Below are positions 53,536 through 62,065 of a DNA stretch of 64,000 bases, piece by piece; position 1 is the stretch's first letter, and every line of letters begins with the position of its first letter. Both the position numbers and the translations under genes were made by a program. The DNA is from Allofournierella massiliensis (GTDB lineage: Bacteria > Bacillota > Clostridia > Oscillospirales > Ruminococcaceae): NCBI RefSeq assembly GCF_004345265.1, contig NZ_SLUM01000003.1:115225-179224 (forward strand), read 5' to 3'. The notes under the pieces are model-generated. The model did no database searches. It was not told where the DNA came from and worked only from the letters and a program-made list of their open reading frames with translations.

Positions 53536-53820
53536 ACAACAAAATAACTATTTTGTTGTTTGAATTTCCTACTTAAGAAAGGTGGATCAGCCGACTCCCC
53601 CAGAAAAAGCCGCAAATACCCCATATCCGTCCGCATCAGGCCGATTTCCACCAAGCCGAGGTTCAAAGGGATAAACATCGGCCTGTTTTTTTGCGTCTTC
53701 ATTTCAGATTAACCGGGAGGAAGAAGCGGAATTACTTGAAAAGAAACCGGATATGCTCTATTATTTTATATAGAAATAAAGCAACTGCCGGTGGGGCAAC
53801 AACAAAATAGTTATTATGTG
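53536..53820. promoter_or_regulatory. Candidate invertible promoter segment (inverton)
   Basis: AATAACTATTTTGTTGTT (53543-53560) and its exact reverse complement (53798-53815) bracket 237 bases. The left site is itself nearly palindromic, AACAAAATA-AC-TATTTTGTT, like a tyrosine-recombinase core. A promoter TTGAAA-N17-TATTAT lies at 53736-53764 on the plus strand, close to the right repeat and pointing into the recombinase gene's 3' end. Inversion would point it at the BTAD regulator (start 53475). A hairpin with seven T (53637-53692) lies inside. Confidence 0.65.
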
Positions 53821-54668
53821 ACAAGCAGCCCCAGCTGTTCGATCTGGCGGGCGTGAATCAGCCCGCTTTCCATGGTGTAGATGCGGGTGGTGGCGGTGCT
53901 GGCGTGGCCCAGCAGGTCGGCCAGACGCACCAGATCGTGCTGGGCGGCGTAGTAGGTGCGGGCGAACAGATGCCGCAGATTGTGGGGGAACACCTTCCGG
54001 GCGCCAACCCCCGCCGCGCGGCACAGCTCCTTCATGGCGCGCCAGATATTGCTTCGGTCCAGCGGGTGGCCGGTTCGGGTGGTGAACACCGGGCCGGCCG
54101 CCTTTTTTTGTCCCGTCAGATACCGCCGCAGCGTCTGGCACAGCTGGCGGGGCAGAAAAACCGTGCGCCGTTTGCCCTTGTTGTTCACCTGGGCGTAGCC
54201 CCGCTCCACCGCCTGCACGGTGATGAATTGCAGCTCGCTCACCCGGATGCCGGTGGAGCAGATGGTCTGCAGCACCAGCGCCAGCCGGATGTCGCCCCGG
54301 CGGCGGGCCGTCTGCACCAGCCGCAGATACTCTGCCCTGGTCAGCTCCCGGTCCCGGCAGCAGAACATCTGCCGCTGGATGCGCAGCGGCCGCAGCCGCA
54401 GCTGAGAAAGCCCGGCATACACCAGATACCCGTTCACCGCTGCCAGCATGGAATTCACCGTGGCGGGGGCGTAGCGCTCGCCCAGCTGGGCCTTCCAGGC
54501 CAGCAGAGCGGTTTTGGTCAGCGGGCGGCCCGCCAGAAATGTTTGCAGGCTGTCAAGATCCCGGCGGTATTTCTTCAGGGTGCTCCGGCTGCGCTCCCGC
54601 TCGGCAAGCCAGCCAAGATACCCCCGCACCCGACGTGGGGTGAGCGCGGTGTTTTTCGAGTTGGGCAA
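53814..54668 (-). CDS. Tyrosine-type site-specific recombinase
   Basis: The 284-residue protein has a SAM-like N-terminal core-binding domain (about 1-90) and a catalytic domain with R142 (in STGIRVSEL), K164 or K166, H229 and R232 (in PHNLRHLF), H255 (in LLGHASTATT) and the nucleophile Y264 (RIYT). All six catalytic positions are present. It resembles XerC/D-like invertases rather than long conjugative-element integrases. Its stop codon overlaps the right inverted repeat, so the natural target is the adjacent segment. Confidence 0.88.
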   Translation of the reverse strand: MPNSKNTALTPRRVRGYLGWLAERERSRSTLKKYRRDLDSLQTFLAGRPLTKTALLAWKAQLGERYAPATVNSMLAAVNGYLVYAGLSQLRLRPLRIQRQMFCCRDRELTRAEYLRLVQTARRRGDIRLALVLQTICSTGIRVSELQFITVQAVERGYAQVNNKGKRRTVFLPRQLCQTLRRYLTGQKKAAGPVFTTRTGHPLDRSNIWRAMKELCRAAGVGARKVFPHNLRHLFARTYYAAQHDLVRLADLLGHASTATTRIYTMESGLIHARQIEQLGLLVT

Positions 54669-54766
54669 AATCGATCCTTCCTTTCCTTATTAATATGGTT
54701 TCAATCCTATTTTACAATATCCCCGGTTAAGGTACGGTGATTCTGGCAGATAAATGTGAATAAAAT

Positions 54767-54812
54767 AAAACCCTCGGTGCGCTTTTTACCCAAAAAAGCT
54801 GCCGGGGGTTTT
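54767..54812. terminator. Long hairpin between recombinase and surface operon
   Basis: AAAACCCTCGG-TGCGCTTTTT pairs imperfectly with AAAAAAGCTGCCGGGGGTTTT. It could insulate the surface operon from upstream transcription or act in the opposite direction. Confidence 0.5.
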
Positions 54813-54847
54813 GTCTGCTTAAAAAAAGATGAAATTTTTGTGCCGGT

Positions 54848-54883
54848 TTTTAAGTGGATTTTAAGTGCCGTGTGGGATAGTAT
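54848..54883 (+). promoter_or_regulatory. Surface-operon promoter with SARP-type direct heptamers
   Basis: TTTTAAG (54848-54854) and TTTTAAG (54859-54865) are exact repeats at an 11-bp period. GGGATAGTAT follows with a -10-like GATAGT 10 bases downstream. No -35 hexamer is seen, as is usual for SARP-activated promoters. The same layout recurs at 61059. Confidence 0.62.
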
Positions 54884-54918
54884 GCTCAAAGCTTTGAGGA
54901 AGACGAGGTGAAGAGCAT

Positions 54919-55446
54919 TTGAACATGGAAGGTTTCCATTCCGGGGCGCCGAACCTGTGCCGCGTGTGCGTGGACGCATGGGCGGGCGGCGAAGTGACCG
55001 GCAGGCTCTATCACTGTTATTCCAGGCAGCCGGAGCCCATCTGCCGCACCAGCGACGTGCTGGACAGCATCGACCGCCTGTGCGACCGGCTGAATTATCC
55101 GGCCAGAACCCAGCAGCCCAGGCACTTCGGCCCGGCAAAGCCGAAGCCGCAGACCACACAGAAGAAGGTGGAACCGCAGATGACAAGACAGGAGCTTGCC
55201 GAACAGAAAGGAAAGATGGCCACCTTTGTGGTGCATGTGATGTACCGCCAGCATTCCACCTGGCAGGGCAGCGTGACCTGGGCCGAAACGGGAGAGAAAG
55301 CGAATTTCCGCAGCGCGCTGGAGCTGATCAAGCTGATGGACAGCGCGGTGGACGCGACCCTGGAAGACGAGTCACCCCCGCAGGACGAGACAAATCTTGC
55401 ACAACCAACGAATCCGGTTAGGGAGGAAACAGACTATGAAACATAA
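54919..55446 (+). CDS. Small protein at head of surface operon, paralogue of 51779-52237
   Basis: The 175-residue cytosolic protein starts at TTG 54919, 8 bases after GAGGTG; ATG 54925 is an alternative. Its N-terminus has CRVCVDAWAGGEVTG, and the C-terminal half aligns with the minus-strand paralogue (MYRQHSTWQGS, SALELIKLMD). A Lys/Pro/Gln-rich linker lies between the halves. Its last codons overlap the start of the giant surface gene by 11 bases, so translation is coupled. A chaperone, adaptor or regulatory role for the exported protein is conceivable, but nothing in the sequence proves it. Confidence 0.68.
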   Translation: MNMEGFHSGAPNLCRVCVDAWAGGEVTGRLYHCYSRQPEPICRTSDVLDSIDRLCDRLNYPARTQQPRHFGPAKPKPQTTQKKVEPQMTRQELAEQKGKMATFVVHVMYRQHSTWQGSVTWAETGEKANFRSALELIKLMDSAVDATLEDESPPQDETNLAQPTNPVREETDYET

Positions 55447-58400
55447 AATGTGGAGCCGTTTACTGAGCATGGTGCTGGCCGTGATGATGATCACCAGCAT
55501 CGTGCCCACCAGCGCCTTTGCCGAGGCGGCCAGCGAGATCGCGGCCAGCAGCCAGGCAGTGGCCGAGGTTGTTGAACAGACCGAGGAAGTGACCCTGCCG
55601 GAGGATACCACCACCGAGGAGCCCGCCGCAGAGACTCCTGCCCAGGAGCCTGCCGCAGAGACTCCGGCCGAGGAGCCCGCCGGCGAGCCCGTACCCACCG
55701 CGGAGCCGGTGGCCGAGCCCACTGCCGAGCCTGCCACCGAGAACGAGCAGCCCACCGCCGAGCCCACCCAGGCCCCGGCTGAGACTGCTGTGCCCAGCGA
55801 GCAGCCCAGCGCCGAGCCCACTGCGGCTCCCGAAGGCACCGAGACTCCCGAGGCCACCGCTGTGCCCAGCGCCACTCCCGCGCCCAGCGAGAGCCCGCTG
55901 CCCAGCGAGAGCCCTGTGCCCAGTGAGACCCCGGTTCCCACCGAGACCCCCGAGGCCACTGAAGAGCCTGTGGCGATGAATGAGGAAGCCTACGAGACCA
56001 CCGCCGATGTGGAAAACGCGGATATCACCGTGACCGTGAACGTGCCTGCAGGTGCGCTGCCTGTGGATGCCGAGCTGAAGGCTGATTTGATTGCGGAAGA
56101 GACCGAAGAATTCGCGCAGGCCCAGGCCGCTCTGGACGAGCAGCAGGTGGAATACGACGGCATGATCGCACTGGACATCCGCTTTGAGCTGAACGGCGAG
56201 GAGATCGAGCCCCTGTACCCGGTGGAAGTGACCATCGACGCGAAGGCCATGCTGCCCGAGAACGTGGATCCTGAAACCGTGACTGTGCAGCACCTGAAAG
56301 AGGATGAAAGCGGTGAAGTGGTCGCCGTGGAGACTGTGGCGGATGCCACCGAGGAAACCGGCGACGTGACCGTGGCAGCCACCCAGACCGAGGAAGCGGC
56401 CATGGATATGGCCAGCACCTTCGCGGTGGATGGATTCTCGACCTTTACCGTTGCCTATGGCCTGCTGGCAGCTCCCCGGGCGAATAATGGTGTGAGTCTC
56501 CGACTGGTGTACAGCGAAGAAGATGAGGAAGATGAAGAAGAAACCTTTGGCGTGCAGTTAAAGGATGAAGCTGGGCAAACGCTGGTTCTGGAAGAAAATA
56601 CTACCATTACGGTAGAATTTAAGAAAGAAGACAAGACAATTAAATTCAGTGATATGGTTGTCGGAGACAAGCGGGTTACATCTGACGGAAAAATCATTGG
56701 ATTAGTTACGGGAACGTCAATCAAAACCATCGAAATTAACGGAGTAAAATACGAGTATGATCGCGCGATAGATCCTAATAACAATACTGCAGAAGGAGTG
56801 CAATACCAAGGAAATAATACATGGAAGTACAAAATTGCTGACAATAACTTTAGGAATTTAGAAAACAACACCATCACGTTCGTATATGAGAAGCAGGCCA
56901 GCACGGAGAGACCTGACTTTGCGCCGATTCAGACAGTCGATACCAACGCAAAAGGTATTGATTTGAAGCTGTTCAACTACAATGCACAGATCAATGGCGG
57001 AAGTAAATCTGACGAGGTGTCTGACGATCGCGCTCTGACCTTCAAAAACGATGGTAAAGGTGTAGATGGCACAAACAAAAAGAAAAAGGGTGATAAGCCT
57101 GTTGGCTGGCTGGAAGCAGATCAATATCCGGTAAAATCCTATCCGTCTGGCATTGTTCAGGAGGAATTGGGCGATGACGGATTCCCTGTGACAAGCGAAG
57201 AAAGTGTGGATGGTGGCCGTTCCATTGGCTACTTGTTTGGCAAAAAGGATTGTGGAATATATACCGATGCGGTAACGGAATATCCTGCCAACTATCTGTT
57301 CACCTATGATCCCAACACCGGCTACTACGAATACGACAGTGCCAAGAACGCGGCAAACTATGATGAGAATCAGAAGCGTTTCTATGTTTACGATTACAAG
57401 GAGGCGGCGAATACAAAATCCGGCCGGGACAATGATGGAAGCTTCCTGCCCTTCAACAATGCGCAGGCCGTTGATGTAGAGGGAAGCTGGAGTGATAGAA
57501 AGTTCCTGTTTGATGAAAACACTGTTGACTACTGGTTTGGCATGAGCATGACTGCTGAATTTATCCAGCCGAAGGACGGTAAAGTGAATGACCAGGATAT
57601 GGTGTTTGAATTCACCGGCGACGATGACGTATGGGTCTTCATCGATGGAAAACTGGTTCTGGATCTGGGCGGTGTGCATGGCGCTGTGAGTGGTTCCATC
57701 AATTTCGCAACCGGCCAAGTAATTGCGGATGACGAAGTCGATGCCAAACACAGTTTTGCCCCCTTCGACGACTACAGCAAACATACCATTGAGTATTTCT
57801 ATCTGGAGCGCGGCGGCGACGTGGCAAACTGCCACATCCGGTTCAACCTGCCTACAATTCCCACAGAGGATTTTGCGGTTGCAAAACAGTTAACGGGAAC
57901 TAATGAAACGATTACAAATGAAAGTGATTTTACATTCAAACTGATTAATGGGACGACCAATAATCCGGAAACGAGTGTCCCCTTCAAAGTTTACAACTTG
58001 AATGATTGGACACAATCACCTTCAACTGCAGTGTCTACGAGAAGTGATCATACCTCTAGTGAAGGAATTTTTGTACTTGGACCGAACGAAGTAGCAGTAT
58101 TTGAAGGCAAGATTACTGCCGGTGGAGGGAGTAATCAGTACCGTGTACAGGAAGTAACAGAAGATATTGAGGAATACCTGGAGAATGTTTACATCAACAA
58201 TCAGCCAGCTGGAGTTTCCAATCCGAGTGCTGAAGTTGGTGTTGGAAGCAATTTCTTGGTTTTCAACAACTGGGCGAAAAATACGAATACCTATAATCTG
58301 ACCCTGACCAAGGAATGGACTACGGACGAAGATGAATTTGCAGGTACTGTTCCTTTTGGAAAAGTAGAGGTTTTGGTTCAGCAGTATTATAAAGTTACTT

Positions 58401-59839
58401 CCGGATCAACCACTAATGATAGGGAATTGAACCGATACAAAATAACGTTAACTCCTAATAATGGTTGGTCGGGATCGTATGCCGGACAAGTATATGATTA
58501 TTCTGTATTCCGGGCACTTGAAGAAACAGTTTACAGTGTAAATGGCCAGAAAATGGTGGTATACACGTATGATGTTGAAACTGAGAGTTGGTCGACGAAA
58601 TATCAAAATGGCTATACAGAGGCCGATCTATTGGGTTGGCATGTAGGTGATTTTACGTTCACGAGAGACTATGGTACAGCAGAAATTAGCGATTTAGTCA
58701 AAGTGCCGGAAAAAAACAATCAGAAGTTTATCCTTCCTGGCAATGGTTTAGTGGTATTAAATAAAGCTAATCAATATCGCATTTGGATGCCGTATATGGA
58801 GTACCTAAACGAAGCTGCGCGAACTGCAATTAAAAATAGTCTTAACGATGAATATGGGGGCGTTATTTTCTTGGATGAAGACAGTGGTTCAACACTGGGG
58901 AACGCGGTAATTAATTATCAGAGCGACGGAACAATTTATCTGGATTTTACAGGTCAAAACTACTGGTCGATGTTCTTTTATGGGCCAGTCGTATTTACGA
59001 ATCAGATGGTTTCGGCTTCTATGACCAACGTGTTGGATACTGACTTTGAAACCAAAGTGGATGTTGAAAAAGTTTGGGATGACGACGCCGATTCCAGCAA
59101 GCGCCCTGGAAGCATCACTGTAGAGCTTCTGAAAAATGGAGAATCCTTCACGCCCGCCAAACAACTTATACTTAATGCATCTTCTTGGAAAGGCAGTTTC
59201 ACCAATCTGGATAAGTACAACGATGACGGTACTTTGATTCAATATACGGTGAAAGAGGTTGAGGTAGAAGGATACAAAGCTACCATTAATGGCGATATGC
59301 AGACCGGCTTTGTCATTACCAATACGCCAATAGATGTAACCGGCAAGCTCAAAATTTTCAAGGATATTGATGACAAAGTGTTGGGCGGCGGCAAGGATGT
59401 GTTCAACTTCCGCATCGACAAGATGGATGGTGCTACTGTTGAGAAGACCTGGTACATGCATGTGGATGGCAAGGGCTATGCCTATGTGAACGGCACCGAG
59501 CAGAGTGATGCCGAAAAATTCATCGAACTGCCTGCCGGTGATTACACGGTTACCGAATTGGATAACATCAACTATACGTTTAAGGACGTAAGTGCGACCA
59601 AAGACGGTCAAAACACCGGTACTGTGAATAAAGAGAATCACAGCATCACAGTGAAAGTTGGCGATGATGAAATTACGCAGGTCACCTTCACCAACACTCC
59701 GGAGCCGACCAATGTGCCCAGTGACGGCAGCGCTGTGATCAATGGTATGCAGAAGAATGATGATAACAAGTTTACTCTGACCTTCGAACAGAAGAAGGAG
59801 CTTGGCCAAACAGTTTCCCAAACTACCACCAGCAACTAA
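55436..59839 (+). CDS. Giant fibro-slime/Cna-B surface protein
   Basis: The 1467-residue protein has a signal peptide (LLSMVLAVMMITSIVPTSAFA, cleavage near 31). An acidic Pro/Glu/Thr/Ala-rich stalk (about 35-180) and a beta-rich region (about 190-340) follow. The fibro-slime domain (about 506-806) has its hallmark GDDDVWVFIDGKLVLDLGGV. Next are Cna-B-like modules (NLTLTKEW near 954; VDVEKVWDDD near 1206) and a final prealbumin-like module with ITVTFTNT-type endings. No LPXTG is present. The middle (about 56500-59300) is clearly AT-richer than either end. It is the probable main subunit or adhesin. Confidence 0.85.
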   Translation: MKHKMWSRLLSMVLAVMMITSIVPTSAFAEAASEIAASSQAVAEVVEQTEEVTLPEDTTTEEPAAETPAQEPAAETPAEEPAGEPVPTAEPVAEPTAEPATENEQPTAEPTQAPAETAVPSEQPSAEPTAAPEGTETPEATAVPSATPAPSESPLPSESPVPSETPVPTETPEATEEPVAMNEEAYETTADVENADITVTVNVPAGALPVDAELKADLIAEETEEFAQAQAALDEQQVEYDGMIALDIRFELNGEEIEPLYPVEVTIDAKAMLPENVDPETVTVQHLKEDESGEVVAVETVADATEETGDVTVAATQTEEAAMDMASTFAVDGFSTFTVAYGLLAAPRANNGVSLRLVYSEEDEEDEEETFGVQLKDEAGQTLVLEENTTITVEFKKEDKTIKFSDMVVGDKRVTSDGKIIGLVTGTSIKTIEINGVKYEYDRAIDPNNNTAEGVQYQGNNTWKYKIADNNFRNLENNTITFVYEKQASTERPDFAPIQTVDTNAKGIDLKLFNYNAQINGGSKSDEVSDDRALTFKNDGKGVDGTNKKKKGDKPVGWLEADQYPVKSYPSGIVQEELGDDGFPVTSEESVDGGRSIGYLFGKKDCGIYTDAVTEYPANYLFTYDPNTGYYEYDSAKNAANYDENQKRFYVYDYKEAANTKSGRDNDGSFLPFNNAQAVDVEGSWSDRKFLFDENTVDYWFGMSMTAEFIQPKDGKVNDQDMVFEFTGDDDVWVFIDGKLVLDLGGVHGAVSGSINFATGQVIADDEVDAKHSFAPFDDYSKHTIEYFYLERGGDVANCHIRFNLPTIPTEDFAVAKQLTGTNETITNESDFTFKLINGTTNNPETSVPFKVYNLNDWTQSPSTAVSTRSDHTSSEGIFVLGPNEVAVFEGKITAGGGSNQYRVQEVTEDIEEYLENVYINNQPAGVSNPSAEVGVGSNFLVFNNWAKNTNTYNLTLTKEWTTDEDEFAGTVPFGKVEVLVQQYYKVTSGSTTNDRELNRYKITLTPNNGWSGSYAGQVYDYSVFRALEETVYSVNGQKMVVYTYDVETESWSTKYQNGYTEADLLGWHVGDFTFTRDYGTAEISDLVKVPEKNNQKFILPGNGLVVLNKANQYRIWMPYMEYLNEAARTAIKNSLNDEYGGVIFLDEDSGSTLGNAVINYQSDGTIYLDFTGQNYWSMFFYGPVVFTNQMVSASMTNVLDTDFETKVDVEKVWDDDADSSKRPGSITVELLKNGESFTPAKQLILNASSWKGSFTNLDKYNDDGTLIQYTVKEVEVEGYKATINGDMQTGFVITNTPIDVTGKLKIFKDIDDKVLGGGKDVFNFRIDKMDGATVEKTWYMHVDGKGYAYVNGTEQSDAEKFIELPAGDYTVTELDNINYTFKDVSATKDGQNTGTVNKENHSITVKVGDDEITQVTFTNTPEPTNVPSDGSAVINGMQKNDDNKFTLTFEQKKELGQTVSQTTTSN

Positions 59840-59860
59840 ACCGGAAAGGAGCGATGAAAC

Positions 59861-60481
59861 ATGAAAAAGTTTTTTAAAACCCATGCGAAACTGTGCATCG
59901 CCGTTCTGGCTCTGGCGCTGGTCACGGTGGGCGGCACGCTGGCTTTGATGGTGACTTCTCCAAAAGCTCTCCTCAACAACTTCACCGCTGCAAGCATCGA
60001 CACGGAGATCAATGAAGTAGTGGGTGAGGGAACCAAACAGGTATCCATCACCAACAAAGGCCCCTCCGATGCCTACGTCCGCGCCCGGATCATGGTATCC
60101 GGCGTGGAGAACGGCCAGGTGCAGATCGTGAAAACGACAGAGGAAGCGAATACCGAGGCGGAAAAAAAACCTGACAAGGTCTATCTGGTGATGCAGAACA
60201 GCGCAACCTGGCAGCAGGCTGCAGGCGAAGATGAGAAGGATGACTTCTACTATTATCTGGGCGTTGTAAAGCCAGACGAGCCCACCGAAAATCTTCTGGA
60301 AAAAGTTGTGTTTGGCAAGGATCTGCAGAACGATGAATTCCTCGCCGGATTCAACATCACCGTCTATCACGAGAGTGTGCTGGCGATCAATAAGCCTGCA
60401 ACGTCCGATGGAAAGGTTACTCTGGAAATGGTGACGGATTCCTTCAAAAACGCTGTGCCCACAACGAACCCTGGCACCTGA
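59861..60481 (+). CDS. Exported protein with SipW-type signal peptide (first)
   Basis: The 206-residue protein starts after GGAAAGGAGCG. The N-terminus has a basic start, a hydrophobic core and LALVTVGGTLALMVTSPK followed by LLNNFTAASI, the SipW-dependent signal type of TasA/camelysin proteins. The mature part is a beta-rich domain with VSITNKGPSDAYVRARI, as in TasA relatives. It follows the giant protein by 21 bases and precedes the first signal peptidase. Confidence 0.82.
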   Translation: MKKFFKTHAKLCIAVLALALVTVGGTLALMVTSPKALLNNFTAASIDTEINEVVGEGTKQVSITNKGPSDAYVRARIMVSGVENGQVQIVKTTEEANTEAEKKPDKVYLVMQNSATWQQAAGEDEKDDFYYYLGVVKPDEPTENLLEKVVFGKDLQNDEFLAGFNITVYHESVLAINKPATSDGKVTLEMVTDSFKNAVPTTNPGT

Positions 60482-60530
60482 TCCCCGCACAGAGCGGGAC
60501 ACGCAAAAAATCTTTCAAGGAGCTTAATGC

Positions 60531-61049
60531 ATGCTTCAAAAAATTTGTGGCTTCTTTTCAACCATCCTGATGGTGGTGCTGCTTGCGCTGGCTGCGGTGC
60601 TCATTGTGCCCGTGATTCTGGGCTACACGGAGCTGGCCGTGCTTACCGGCAGCATGCAGCCCACCATCCCGGTGGGAAGCCTGATCTATGTAAAAGAGGT
60701 GGAGCCTTCCACCCTGCAGGTGGGCGATGTGGTCACCTATCAGCTGGAAGGCGACACCATGGTCACCCACCGGGTGGTGGAAGTCAACCCGGACGAAGGC
60801 TATCTGGTTACCCAGGGCGACGCGAACGAAGACCCGGACGGCCAGATCACCTTCGACCGGATCGTTGGAAAAATGGATTTTCATCTGCCGTATCTTGGCT
60901 ATATCAGCATGAACATCCGAACCAAAACCGGCATTTTTGCCATCTGCGGAACGCTGATTGCGATTATTCTGCTTACTTTTATCCCCGAAATTTTCTCCAA
61001 TGATGAGGAAGAGGAAGAAAAAACCGAACCGGCAAAAAAACAAAATTGA
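60531..61049 (+). CDS. sipW: SipW-type signal peptidase I (Ser-His type), first
   Basis: The 172-residue membrane enzyme has an N-terminal membrane helix, catalytic Ser41 in LTGSMQPTIPVGS and His80 in MVTHRVVEV in place of the usual bacterial Lys, then GDANEDPDGQI and a C-terminal membrane helix with an acidic/basic tail. This ER-type arrangement defines SipW, which processes TasA-family substrates. AAGGAGC precedes the ATG. Likely substrates are the four SipW-signal proteins in this operon. Confidence 0.92.
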   Translation: MLQKICGFFSTILMVVLLALAAVLIVPVILGYTELAVLTGSMQPTIPVGSLIYVKEVEPSTLQVGDVVTYQLEGDTMVTHRVVEVNPDEGYLVTQGDANEDPDGQITFDRIVGKMDFHLPYLGYISMNIRTKTGIFAICGTLIAIILLTFIPEIFSNDEEEEEKTEPAKKQN

Positions 61050-61058
61050 AGGGCGGTT

Positions 61059-61092
61059 TTTTAAGCGGGCTTTAAGTCTTGCATGGTAGGAT
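61059..61092 (+). promoter_or_regulatory. Internal operon promoter with SARP-type heptamers
   Basis: TTTTAAG (61059-61065) and CTTTAAG (61070-61076) repeat at 11-bp spacing. TAGGAT follows 10 bases downstream. The arrangement mirrors 54848-54883, and it separates the first signal peptidase from the next fibre-type gene. Confidence 0.6.
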
Positions 61093-61183
61093 AGTGGCAG
61101 TTCAGAAACAGCGTTTCTGGAAACAGACAAAGGAAGAACACGGACGCAGCGGCGCCCGGTATACACCAAAGGAGGAAACAATT

Positions 61184-61939
61184 ATGAAAAAGAAAAAACT
61201 CATGATGGCGGTTGTGTCTGCCTCTCTGGTAGGTGTGGTTGCCATCGGCGGCACCCTGGCTTATCTGAGCGATAAGTCCAAGACCGTAACCAACACCTTC
61301 AATGTTGGAAAGGGCTATGTGGATGACAATAAGCACGTCGGTTTGTGGCTGGACGAGACCAAAAAGACCGGTGATGAGAATCCTACTGAAATCGACCCGG
61401 TGAACCGCACCGAGGAAGGCGTGGATTACGAGGAAATGCTGCCCGGCAGCGTGGTGGCCAAAGACCCCACCTTCCACCTGACTACCGGTTCTACTGATAG
61501 TTATGTGTTTGCTTTGGTGAACGGTGTGGATGAAATGATTGCGGATGGCTATTACTTTACTGTGAATAAGCCCGAAAAGCTGGCCGATCCGGTGAATGCT
61601 TTCAATAGCGAAAATTGGCAGAAGGTCTATGGTGATGAAGGAACCTTTGACGGTTTGTACATCTACTTTGACGGTACTGACAATATTGTTGAAGGTGGTA
61701 AGTTGGCCGTAATGGGCGAGGATGGTGAGGTTAAAGAACCTGCTGTTCCTGCGGATACGATGGTGTCCCTGTTCAACTGGGTAAAGCTGGGCAGCAATGT
61801 GGACGATGATGCTTTTGCAGAAGTGGATCCGGGCGAAGTTATTATCAGTGGTGCAGCAGTTCAGAGCGATAACCTGACTCCGGAAGAGGCGCAGTTTGAA
61901 GCTTGGAAGACGCTTACCGGTGCGGAAGTGCTGGGCTGA
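61184..61939 (+). CDS. TasA/camelysin-type fibre protein with SipW signal (second)
   Basis: The 251-residue protein starts after AAAGGAGG. The signal VVAIGGTLAYLSDKSKTVTN, followed by TFNVGKG, is the classic SipW type. Mature features are the TasA-like MLPGSVVAKDPTFHLTTGST and VPADTMVSLFNWVKLG. It is acidic. Its separate promoter with heptamer repeats suggests a major exported subunit. Confidence 0.85.
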   Translation: MKKKKLMMAVVSASLVGVVAIGGTLAYLSDKSKTVTNTFNVGKGYVDDNKHVGLWLDETKKTGDENPTEIDPVNRTEEGVDYEEMLPGSVVAKDPTFHLTTGSTDSYVFALVNGVDEMIADGYYFTVNKPEKLADPVNAFNSENWQKVYGDEGTFDGLYIYFDGTDNIVEGGKLAVMGEDGEVKEPAVPADTMVSLFNWVKLGSNVDDDAFAEVDPGEVIISGAAVQSDNLTPEEAQFEAWKTLTGAEVLG

Positions 61940-62065
61940 GTAAGAAATACTCAATACAGAGTCTGCCCGAAGAAGTTCTTTTAGCTGAAAATACCTCTCA
62001 AATGTACATACCGTCTACGATGCATCTGAGACGGATAAATAAAATCAGAAAAAGGAGACGCAATC

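Noticed and set aside
53472..53702. A 76-codon minus-strand frame within the invertible segment
   Set aside because: It has no ribosome-binding site and crosses the left recombination site. A coding role is less likely than regulatory sequence.
58889..60502. A 537-codon antisense frame over the surface operon
   Set aside because: It covers the end of the giant protein and a SipW-signal gene that both have clear features. No start signal was seen.
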